Below are positions 41,801 to 51,838 of a stretch of 64,000 bases of DNA, in pieces (position 1 is the first letter of the stretch; each line of letters opens with the position of its first letter). Both the position numbers and the translations under genes were made by a program. The notes below the pieces were generated by a model, which was given only the letters and a program-made list of their open reading frames with translations, was not told the origin of the DNA and made no database searches. The DNA is taken from NCBI GenBank assembly GCA_018881555.1, contig JACAXG010000071.1, positions 3,664,537-3,728,536 on the forward strand. Reading direction: 5' to 3'. The stretch is from Amblyornis subalaris. Its lineage: Eukaryota > Chordata > Aves > Passeriformes > Ptilonorhynchidae.

Positions 41801-43400
41801 ATTTGGATGGCTTTGAGGATCTGGGCCAAATAGAGAGGCAGTCTCTACAATACAGGAAACANTGCTCTGGAAAGGAGCAACACTGAGCAGACACAGCAGA
41901 GCCTGGCAGGCAGCTGATTGTGACTTGCCCCTCTAGTTCAAAAACAATTGCACAGCATAAAATTTCGTGGAGTATCAGCCAGGAGTGGGAAAATACTACC
42001 TCTTGTGCACAGCAAACTTGAGGCCATTACATGAACAGTGTCCCATTCCTAGTGTCAGCATTTTTCAAAAAGCTCTGGTAAACATCATGTAGGCAGGTGG
42101 CGTTTCTAAATCTATCATTTATGCAGCATGTTTTGATGAGGCTCCTAAATTTCTCATAATCTCCCACTTTTGCTTTTTCTCATGACTTGTCTAGTCAGTA
42201 TATGTGTTCCTTAAAATCATTACATGTTACTGTGTGGTAAATTACTCCAGCCTTTTCTGTAACTTCCTGGGAAAAAATGACTTTTTTTTTCTCCCCAGAG
42301 GATTCCCATTGTGTTTGGAGCAGCCTTGACTCCACTCTGTAGTTCCCAGCTGCATGGCTGAGACAGCCAATGAACCCAGGAACCCCAGCCTGCCTTCCTG
42401 ACTGGGGTAAGAGTGGAGGGGAAGACAGCTCAGGTGCCAGGTGCTGCTGCCAGTGCTGAATTTTTAATGCTTAAATGCTCATAGATTTTGAGGTTGGTGC
42501 TGAAGAGGCTGGTGCCAGTTCTGCTACTTCTTTCCTACAGTGTTGTTANACCAAAAAAAATGTAAAGCATCGTTCATGCTCTTGCTGCTGGGGAAGGCAG
42601 GGTAAGCCAATGCTGTGGGTCAATGATGTGGGAATGCTTCTGGCCAAGGTGCCACGAGCAAAGCCTCTATGGAGTGGGAAATCCTAGGATGAAAATTCTC
42701 TGCACAGCACAAGCGCCCAAGTTGTGGCAGTCCCCTGCACAGAGGGGCCTGGGCTGGCTGTCACTGAGATGGATCAGTCTGTCATACACTGGGACCTGCC
42801 ATGGCGTTGGTGGGAAGTGTGGAGTCACGCTGGTGGTTTTTCCTGTTTGTAATATCCACCCAATAGGAACATGTAGATTATTTACTTGCTAAGATGTAAA
42901 CTTGAAAAGTAGAAATTAAAATACTTAGAAGATATCGACAAAAACCAGTGGGATCAAATTCTTGAGAGGTTCTCACTCTGCTTCAATATTGCTGCGAGAT
43001 GAGCCATGGCTGTCCCCAAGTCCGCTCCTTCGNAGGAGCAGGAGCTGGCTGGGGACCAGTGCAGCCCAGGGGCACCGCGGGCAGGAAATGTGCTGTGCGC
43101 TGGGATCCACAACCACGTGCCCGCTGGGAATGTGAAACTGCTGTCAAATAGTCAGTATCTCTACAGAGAGCTCTTAAATACTTCCCGAGTAGTAACGCGC
43201 AGGGGTTCCTTTCCGTGGGGAATAATGGCAGTTGGGCAGAGAAGAGAAGGAAGTGAAGTTTCTGTGTATGTGCAGACTGACCCGGTGTCCCCTGCAGCAC
43301 TGCACGGTGCCACTATAGCCNAGTGTGGTACAGCTGCAGGCTTCGACTCGCTGGGTGGGTTTTCCAGCCTGGAAAAGAGTACATGCTTAAAATACTGTAG
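35831..43400. other. Intergenic region between SPECC1L and the ADORA2A promoter candidate
   Basis: No supported gene. It contains a 21-base T run at 36541-36561 and the first single N bases of the window (from 37157). ORFs here are short, often interrupted by N, and lack domain features. GC content rises toward the CpG island. Confidence 0.7.
36541..36561. repeat. Homopolymer run of 21 T
   Basis: An uninterrupted T run. On the minus strand it would be a poly(A) tract, so it could be the tail of a decayed minus-strand retrocopy. I recognise no gene-derived body in the flanking sequence, and a plain simple repeat is the more likely reading. Confidence 0.85.
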
Positions 43401-43408
43401 TGAGAAAG

Positions 43409-43502
43409 CCCTCCTCTCTTCCCCTCTGCCCTCTCCCCTTTTCCCTCTCCCGTCTCCTTTTCCCTTCCCCTTTTCCTCTCCTCTCCTTCCTTTCCTCCTT
43501 TC
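43409..43502 (+). repeat. Long C/T pyrimidine tract upstream of the CpG island
   Basis: Ninety-four bases of C and T with only two G interruptions (43428 and 43452); the last 50 bases are pure pyrimidine. It lies about 100-200 bases upstream of the CpG island. Polypurine-polypyrimidine tracts at promoters can form triplex (H-DNA) and are often nuclease-sensitive. Confidence 0.9.
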
Positions 43503-43709
43503 ATTGTATGCAGATCCAGCCCAGTCAAAGCCCGCTTCTGTCACTTGCAGGTCCCTCACGACAAGCGAGGACTCTCAAGTGCCCTCCCTCCTCCAGCCAC
43601 GCTGCGGGGATGCTGCTCCGGGCTGTCCATGCTGGCTCCGAGCCCCGCGGGGCCGGGGCGCCGCCGGCCGCCAGGTGAAGCTGCGGGGCTGCCGGGCGCC
43701 CATCCCGCC

Positions 43710-43778
43710 GGGACCGGGACCGGGAGCGGGAACGGGTCCGGGATCGGGGACGGCCGTGCCCGTCCCGTTCCCGGTCCC
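43710..43778. repeat. Hexamer G-run array facing a C-run array (G-quadruplex potential on both strands)
   Basis: Seven G-runs begin exactly every 6 bases (43710, 43716, 43722, 43728, 43734, 43740, 43746), each GGG plus three variable bases. After about 10 bases come four CCC runs (43759, 43764, 43770, 43776). The + strand can form a three-tetrad quadruplex with 3-base loops and the minus strand another. The two halves are also near-complementary and could fold back. Confidence 0.85.
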
Positions 43779-43859
43779 GCCGCCGCGCCCGCCCCGCGCC
43801 GCCCGCGCCGCCCTGCAGGGGGAGCCGCGGGAGCCGCGTCNTGCGGCGGAGGCGGGAGC

Positions 43860-43930
43860 GGAGCGGGGCAGCGCCGGCACCGACACACGGCTCCGGGCGC
43901 GGCCGGAGCGGAGCGGCGCCCCGAGGGCAG
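43860..43930 (+). other. ADORA2A: Candidate end of ADORA2A non-coding first exon
   Basis: A consensus-like donor, GGGCAG|GTGGGT, sits at 43930/43931 inside the CpG island on the + strand. It is the likeliest donor to join to the acceptor at 57789. The transcription start cannot be placed, so the left edge given is arbitrary. Confidence 0.35.
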
Positions 43931-43953
43931 GTGGGTGATGTCGGCGGGCCCGC

Positions 43954-43978
43954 GGGGAGGGGCGGCGGGGGCCCGGGG
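43954..43978 (+). promoter_or_regulatory. G-quadruplex motif just after the candidate first-exon donor
   Basis: Four runs of at least four G (43954-57, 43959-62, 43967-71, 43975-78) with loops of 1-4 bases. G-rich motifs at the start of intron 1 are common in CpG-island genes. Confidence 0.6.
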
Positions 43979-46900
43979 CGCAGCTCCCGGGGCGGAGCGG
44001 GACCTCCCGGCCGGGGCGGGCTGCGGGGCTCGTCCCGCCGGAGCATCCCGAGCGCGGCGGTCTCCGGAGCGGGGAGCCGCGCTGCGCGGCTCGGTTTCCC
44101 TCGCGGCGTCCGCGGCAGCCCCGGTCCCTCTCCTGCCCATCCCGCGAATTTGAAAAGTGGCCGCCCGCTGCCCTCTCGGTGCTGCCGAGCCCCCAGCACC
44201 GAGATGGGGCGGTTTTGCTTGCCACCGCTTTCTCCTGCCCCGGCTTGGATGGTGTTTCCCCCGTGGAGCCGGTGCTTCTCACTCCGTGCTGATTTCCAAC
44301 TGTCAGTCCCTCGACTCAGTCCCTCGACACACTCCCGCAGCTCCAAGATGTTTGCTCCAGAGATCTTCCCTCAAACATCAGGTGCTGGACTTTGCCTCCC
44401 TGCACCCAGTCCTTCTCCAGTCCTTCAGCTGATATTTGTGCTTAATCATAAAATATTGATTCCACAGGAGTACCTCTCATCCTGTAAACTTCTCTGTAGT
44501 GCTTTCAAAGGAGATTTCTACGCACTTCACAGGCGTGTTAAGGGAAAAAGGGCAGGGACTGAGTAGACGGCTTCAAACCTGTGCGGTCTTAGCCCATTCC
44601 TTGCCCCCAAAGCCCCAACTCTGCCTTATCTCTGCCGCGTGGCTGAAAGTTTCTCAGCGGAGTCTCCAGAGTCCCTTCCGCTGTACTCGGGAGCTCTCAA
44701 CCTTGGTACCCCGCGAGTGTGCCCCCAGAGCTGCCACTCACAGAGGGGCCTGCTACCCCTGTGCTGGGGGAGCAGGCAGATGAAGGACAGGGAACCAGGC
44801 TGCACGGTATTGGGTGTCTCCAGAGCTGTTGGGAGGATGTGGATGAAGGCTTTAGCTCTGGCGCACAGGGCTCTGGAGCCCTGCGGGGTGACCTGCCCTC
44901 ACGGAGTGCCTGAGGCAGCAGGTGCCTTCCCGTTCCCGCTGTGTCAGGGCTGGTGTGTGGTGCTCTCACAGAGGATGCTCCTGGGAGGAGATTTTCTGCA
45001 TGGTCGTTTGTGTGGTTTAAGAGTCACAGTTGCTTTGCTGCTCTTTTATGCCCTGGTGCAGTGTGAGTTTGGGGGTCTGGAGTGCAGGAGGCTGCAGGCT
45101 TTGCTGTAGCCTGACAGTAGGAAAAGTGGTTGAGCACCCTCTTCAAAACTGCCTGGGGCAGTGAGCCCACAGAGGGACAGGAAGGGTTAACTTAAAGAGA
45201 ACAGCGTGACTCACTTGGTAAATAGTTAATAGAATTGCCATAACTACTTAAAATTATTTTCCTAAGCAGATGGCCAACTATTAGATAACTCAATCTTTGG
45301 ATGTCTTTGTTTTCAGGTTTCTTATCAGGCTTGCAAGTCTCAGACACGTGTAACTCAAGAACTAGAGTAATTGATAAATTTGTTCTTCTGCATGAGAGAA
45401 ACTAACAGAGAGAGAAAGCATGGTCAGCCCCTGCTGTTAGAGACACCCCCGGAGCATATTGCCCAAGTGAAGTAGAAAAAGATTAGATAAAGTGACCAGC
45501 AGGGATGTGAGAAATATTTCAATTAAATTAGATCTGTGGAGGAAATACTTTATTTCGAATCTCAATAAAAACATCAATATAAACGTAATCACATATCACA
45601 AAAACCTGTGGAAATGAAATCCTGTCTAATGTGGTAAATGGATTAAATTCTGAATTAACCAGGAAAGCTGTGAACCTCTGAATTTGTAGAGAAAACAAGT
45701 GGGTACAAACTGCAAACCTGTATGTGTGTACATAAAATAAAAATGACCTATTCCAAGGTGTGAAAAAAAAAAAAGGCAAGCAGGTCTCCTTTTTAATGCT
45801 GGCCATGTGGTACGTTTGTAATTTTCACACGTACATAATCTGTGTCTCTCTCTATATATTTTTGTACATAAAAAATAGACTCAGCATCACCCTGGACCAG
45901 GTCAAGGTTTGTTGGCCCAGTAACGATGTTTTTAGCCTCTGTCCTTCTGTCAGTGGGTGCAAAAAGCACTAAAGGTCTGAGCTGGAAAGNCTCCTGCCAG
46001 GTCTCCCATGTTTGCATTTCTGTTTTTGCTGATATTTTAATAGGATGTTTCCATAAGGGCTGCTGGTGCTATTGTGTTTGGATATAATCAACTTTTGAAA
46101 GCTGTTCATCGTTTCTGTTTAATCTTCAATAATGGATTCCATGTAGAGCCATGTGGTTAAACCCTCTTAAGAACTACAGGGAAAAGCGCAGCCCAGCAGA
46201 AGGTTTGGAGGAACTGCTTTGACTCTTCACTCTTCCTTTCAGTCCTGTCTCTTGTAAGGGTCTGGTCCTCCTTTGGGTTTGAGCCTGGCTGCTTTTCCAT
46301 CTTGTGTGGAGGGAAAGCCCTCCCCCTTTACCANTTCCTTTCTGCCTGTCTGGCTGATGGCTGTATGATTTCTTGTTCTATACAGGATGTTTAAGGTTTC
46401 GCAGATTTCCCACCATTTTCACTATGCTTTAGTTCTTCACTTTGGTTTGACATTTCCACCCACATGAGATGGGACAAGGCACAGTGTGGGGAAGGCCTCT
46501 GAGGTCTGCACAGCTGTGAGTGAGGTGTTTTCCAACCAAAGGCTGGTATGAACATCTCTCTTGGTGTCCTGCAAAGTTTGTCCTTGTCTTCAGCTTGAAC
46601 AGATTCCAGCTCTGCTTGTTCATTTCCTCATCTGATCTGGATCATGATTAACTCCCAAGGTTGTTCTTTATTGTGTAATTTCCATCTGAAAATGGAGATG
46701 GGCTATTAAACCTTTGGTTTTTGTTCTACTCTAGAGTAAAAACCAGGAAAGAGATCTTGAGCTGTGTGTCAAGGAATCAAGGAAGTTTCTCACAAGCCAA
46801 TGGAGGGTTATTCCCTTTCATCAGGATCTGGTATTTAGGGCCAGGAGGTTTGGTTGCTTCATGGACCATCTTCAGGTTTTGCATCAGTGCACCTGAACAG

Positions 46901-47244
46901 CCTTGGTGAAGGTACCTGAACACAACAGCACCAGTTCCTTGCCTCTATGCTCATTTTAAAAATGCAGAGAGAGCTGCATACTTAATGAGATGCTTTTGTA
47001 ACTGAATACTGAGGGTTGGTCAGTCAGGGGTAAGAACTGGCAACATTCTGCCGTGGGAGGGCAGGAGGGTCTGGGCAGATGCACAGGAGATGATTTAACC
47101 TCTGAAGGCTTCAGTTCCCTCTGCAGAGTTGGAAGATGCCTCTCCCTTCACAAAGGTTGCATCTGTATCAGGAATAATTATTGGTTGTATTGCACTTTTT
47201 TTCTGCAGTAAATCTCTGTAGATCAGAATGGACAGATAGCACAT

Positions 47245-47470
47245 GCAATTCTCAATTATGGAAAATATCCTCAGGAGGCACTTGGAGGTCATCTAATCCA
47301 GGCCTTTGTCCAAAGGCAGGATCAGCTATGTATTTGCCATTCCTGACATCTCTTTCTCCATCCTGCTCCTAAAGACCTGCAGTGGAGGCTCCTTACTTTC
47401 CTGGCATGCAGGAAACACGCTGATGTCCATCTTAAACCTCCTGTGCTTTAACTCATTCTTCATCCTGACC
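47245..47470 (-). mobile_element. Degraded CR1 LINE, 3' end fragment
   Basis: Read on the + strand, the stretch follows the reverse complement of the CR1 3' region: a relic of the terminal octamer zone (AATTATGGAAAATATCCT), then GGAGGTCATCTAATCCAGGC, CAAAGGCAGGATCAG and a later CTTAAACCTCCTGTG matching the usual TAAACCTCCCCTG. The element therefore lies on the minus strand with its 3' end at the left. It is 5'-truncated and heavily diverged, so old. CR1 is the dominant LINE of birds and other sauropsids. The edges are approximate. Confidence 0.7.
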
Positions 47471-48179
47471 GCGGTGGGCAACCCACAGACAATCAGCAAA
47501 GAGTATTTCAAAGCACTTTGGCAAGGGCAGGTACTTGGTAAATGTGAGTGAGTAAGGGTGTAATCTCTTTCACTCCTCAGCCTGGGTCCTGGGGCTCTTG
47601 CTGATGGTTTGGGGTTTTTATTTTTATTTTTTGAAAAGTTACACATTTCAAGCCCAAATAAAGTAGTTTTATAACCACTACAAATGCAGCTGTGGAAGGC
47701 AGGGTTTGAAAAGAAATGACAGCTACAAGACAAATTGTNTTTATCTTAGATGGTAAGTCAGGGGTTGCATGCAGTAGGTTTATCACTATCTGACAGGTAA
47801 CAAGATAAAGTCCAGGTGTTACACAGGGATGTGGAAAGACCTGAAACAGGAATAAAGAATACTTTACAAAGCATTTTTAGGGAACATTTGCAAACAATGC
47901 ATCTGAGACAATGGAGAAGTTAGCAGGGAAGGGAAACTTCTTGCAGGGATGGTTTGAGCCAGGGACAGGGGGAGGGAAAGGCATGCAGGGGATGAGGGAA
48001 TCTTCCTGTCCGTCTTTGATACAAGGAGAGGAAAGGGGGGTTTTCCTGGAGCTTTGGAGACGTGACGGGTGACATGCTGGGCTCCTGTCTGTGTGTTGAT
48101 TAGCATTTGTGATTGCTCTCAGTTCCAGGGGGGAAGGCACTCCGACATTCTAGTCCTTGCAGATTGGGGCTGTTTTATC

Positions 48180-48380
48180 TGCCGGCAGGCTGAGATACGG
48201 CATTCCCTGTCTCCCTGTGCCCAGTGTTTGTCGCTCCGAGCGACAAGGGCCCTTGTTCAGCACCTCCCCGGGGGGCTTGGCTGGTGGAGCCTCTGGAAGC
48301 CGAGCCTGAGCCGGGGGGTCACGTCTGAGCATCCCCCCGGGCAGCCCCCCCACCCGTCCGGGGCAGGAACGGGGCTGAAC
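48180..48380. promoter_or_regulatory. Small CpG-rich patch with a perfect inverted repeat
   Basis: About 200 bases with a dozen or more CpGs and several C or G runs, within the presumed ADORA2A 5' intron. It includes the inverted repeat TTGTCGCTC-C-GAGCGACAA at 48228-48246. It is a candidate alternative promoter or enhancer of ADORA2A. Assignment rests on composition only. Confidence 0.35.
48228..48246. repeat. 19-base perfect inverted repeat (9-base arms, 1-base centre)
   Basis: The arms TTGTCGCTC and GAGCGACAA are exact reverse complements around a single C. It lies inside the CpG-rich patch and could be a dimeric transcription-factor site. Confidence 0.85.
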
Positions 48381-51300
48381 GAGCAAAGTGCAATCTTAGT
48401 GCATCCCTTTGAGAATGGTGAGGTTTGCAGTTTTCCCTGTTAGAAGTTTCTTTCCTCATTTAGTATTTAGACCTCAGAGTCTCCTCTGTTTTTCTCCTGG
48501 TTTTGCTTTGTTGGAGATGTTTTGGTTTGGGTTTGCACTATTGTGTTCTCCTCTTGTTTCCCCTTTCTCCCCCACCCTTTTATTTTTTCTTACTAGGGCA
48601 GCAGAATGGTTTCTGCTCTCTCTGCCTGTTCTGTAATATTGGCCTCTTACCCAAATCCCCCTTCTTGTACTGGGAAAGTCCTTACAAACTGCCCCATCAC
48701 TTTGGTTCTTGAGTTTTCCCCCACAGAACAGGACTGTCAGATCCTGGTATGAATCAGCTGTTGAGCTTAAGGAGTTAAGGGAAGTAGATTGTTAAATATA
48801 TTCTGTGATGATAACAACTTTGGTTTTAGTATGAGACCCATATACTTGGGCACAGAGTGGGATTTTCCATGGGAAACATTCCCCAGGATAAAAGACAACT
48901 GAGAGGTATGCGGCTTTTTAATAAAATCTTCAGAAGAGAGACACGTGATTGAAATTGATTTGAATAATTACTGTTTCCACATACGTCCAATCCACAGGTC
49001 AGTGCCCNGGTTCAATGGGACGGTGGAAAATCACATCAGACTGATCTGCGCTGGCACCAGCACCATTGCAGCTTCTGGAGCATGTGTGGGGAAGGTTCTG
49101 CAGCCTGGATTTTGGCAAAAAAATTACTTGTGCTAATGGCTATCTAGTCAGGGATAGTCTGGGACTGTTTCTGATAGTCCCAAAACTCAGGACTCTCTAG
49201 CTGAACCTTTTAAAACTGAGGCACTTAAGTTTGTCAAACACCTAAAAAACATTAATGTTTTCTTTTGTGTCATCCTGTGTCTTATGAAATGTTGATCCAA
49301 ACTCTGTTTGACCATTATGATTCATTTAGGGTTTTTTTTTAACTTTTCTGCCCTGTTCCTAAAGGGAAATCTTCTTTTTCCTCCATGTACTTACTGTACA
49401 GCCCAGCTGTATGATTAGAGCAGGCAAGAGATGGACACAGTCCACTTGGGAGACACCATCCCAAAGTCTTGAGGGTATCTGTTCTGAGCACCTCCCTGGG
49501 ATCCATCTCTGCTTGACTAACATCTCTTGTGTTTGGAGTCAAATGGCACAGTCCCTAAGGAATTTTCCTTGGGGGGTCTTTTTGGTTTATCCTTGTTTGG
49601 CAAGGTGTGAGGATTGTGGTTGTCATGCATTTGAGAAATGATTGCAGATTTCTTTACAGCTGGAGCTTTTTTTTATGATGTCTTGTGCAGAAACTGTAAA
49701 ATAATTTAGGTTTTCATAGGACAGAAGGGCCACTTCCCAAGGGCGGTGGAGATGTCTCTGCTGTAGCGGGGTCCTGGCTGTTGCTCTCCTGGTCTTTCTG
49801 GGCAAGAACAGCAGCTCATGAACAGCCAACAAATGCAGTAAAATGTTTTCTGAAGTGATTTATGAATAGCTGCTGGTTGTCCGGTGTGATGGTTTGGTGT
49901 AGAAGGAGAGAACCCTCTGGTGAGAAGTGTCATTTCCCCAGCAGTTGTGTGCTCTGCTCCCCAGCCCAGCAGCGTCTCTGGCCGGAGCCGTCGGAGCAGG
50001 AAGCGTGAGAGGTACCAGGCTGCCACCGGAGCCGATGTGCTCTGACCTCAGCACAAGGGCTTAGGAAATGAAGAAAGGGCTTAAGAGTCTAGCTAAACAC
50101 TGACACTCTGGGATCAGTAACAGTGACATTGGAGAGTTCTTAAAAATCGGATTATCATCAAGGACATGGGGGAAAGAAAAAAGTCCCTTTGAATACCTCT
50201 AGAAGAGCTTGTATTGGTGTGGCTGGCTGTGATAGTGGAAATGCAAGTCACCTCACAAGAATGACAGCAGTGTGGTGCAAGTCATGGCAAAGAGGAGAGG
50301 GAGTGACAAAGTGAGGGCATGTTGCCTCGGGGCATCATCAGAGCATCAACTCCTCCTTATCCACAGAGGGTGACAGAGTCCTGAAAATGTCTTAAATAGC
50401 TTTGAGGCTGTGACAGAAACACTGACAGCATGGTGAGGTGTGACACTGAGCAAATAAGCATTAGCAGTCAGAGAAGTAGCTTACAAAATGGAGGAGGGAA
50501 AGTTGCTGGAAACAAACTAAGGGGACAGAAAATTTGTTTTTGTAGCTTTGCCTGCTTTTGGGATGAACACTGTTGTACAATCAGGATAGGGAAGGACAGC
50601 TGGGGAATCATTTTAAGTTACATGGAGAGAGACGGAAAGAGTTACATTCCTTCTGCTGTAGAAGGATGTTGGTTGACCTGGTACTCTCCCTGCACTGGGG
50701 TGAGTTTTGTTTCACCATCAGAGTTTATGCAAACGCTCCTGGCAACCTGCAGGACAGTGCTCGAGGGAGCAGGAGCAGGGATTGCAGGGCATGGTGGAGA
50801 TGACCTGTACTTAGAGAAGGCAAATAGGGTTTGGGAACAACTGGATAAAAACACAGGAAAATGAACAGATGTACCCAATTCTCAACTGCCTGTCTGGTAA
50901 CTTCATATAGAAATGAGAGGCAAAGTCACATCTGGAGAGAAGTCTACTCCGTTATTTTAAAATAGACCAGAATGGATGCATTAGCAATATGATAAATATT
51001 TTCAGAGTAAATTCTTGCCTTGCCTGTGTTCCTCAGTGGGTCACCTCTTCTTGATATTCTGTTTCCTCATTTCTCTTATTTTGTCCTTGAAGGAAATGCT
51101 CCTCATGTGTGAACACAGCTGGCTGTAGTAGAGCTATTGGGAGGCAGAGTTTGCTTTTGAGCTCTTCCTTCACACAGGAAAGGAAAACTGGCTCCTTAGA
51201 GACATTGTGGATGATATTGGCAGTAGTAACTTGTTTCTGGCCATGGTACATGGTTTTAATTATGCTTTTTTACTTGTCTGTCTTATGAAAGCTTATCCAA

Positions 51301-51821
51301 ATGCTCTACTTTTTTATTTTTAGAAATGCCACCATAGATAAATGAACATCAGCAATCCTGAATACAAATAGTTCGCTCAAAAATCCAACATATTTTGGTG
51401 ACTTTTGGCAATATATCATGATGCCTGCTGCCCAGTGAGACTTTAGTGAGCACAGGGGAGTGTTTTCCCTTCTGTTTGTTTGATCTGGCTTATTTAACTG
51501 CTGGTCATTCAGCCTTACTTAGTTTTGCCCTCCCTGGCTTTTTGTGACCATTAGAATTGGAATAATTACTGTGAGGTTTTTTCCTTGCTTTTAAACATTT
51601 ATAACATCCACTTAGGGAAAAAAAAGGGTCAAATGTATTCTGTTCTAATCTTCTCTTCCGCTACCACCATAAAAATTAATCCACTTCTAGCACTTGGAGG
51701 CAGGAGGCAAAGCTATAATATTGGTTTGGGATTAGCCATTCCTGTCAGCCAGCCCATCTGTGTTAGGACCTTTGCTTGTTGTCCATGGGGGTTTCACTTT
51801 TGGGTCCTTTTTGTTTTTTGA

Positions 51822-51838
51822 TTTTTTTTTGGGGGGGG
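51822..51838 (+). repeat. T9G8 homopolymer junction
   Basis: Nine T directly followed by eight G. It may be a simple repeat or a place where homopolymer length is poorly called. Confidence 0.8.

Larger units (their letters stand above)
43560..44150. promoter_or_regulatory. CpG island, probable ADORA2A promoter
   Basis: About 590 bases of very high GC and CpG density, the only full-size CpG island in the window. It contains GC-box-like words (GGGGCGGAGC near 43990, GGCGGAGGCGGG near 43845) and no obvious TATA box. It lies 14 kb upstream of the ADORA2A start codon and 15 kb downstream of the SPECC1L stop, the right place for an A2A promoter with non-coding first exon(s), since mammalian ADORA2A has several alternative 5' exons. 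Long overlapping ORFs in four or more frames here are an effect of the GC content, not genes. A divergent transcript (compare human ADORA2A-AS1) could also start here. Confidence 0.7.

Noticed and set aside
43006..44566. Long overlapping ORFs on both strands (up to 310 codons + and 273 codons -) across the CpG island
   Set aside because: They overlap in many frames, are Pro/Arg/Gly/Ala-rich as expected from GC-rich DNA, contain N bases and show no domain or homolog I recognise.
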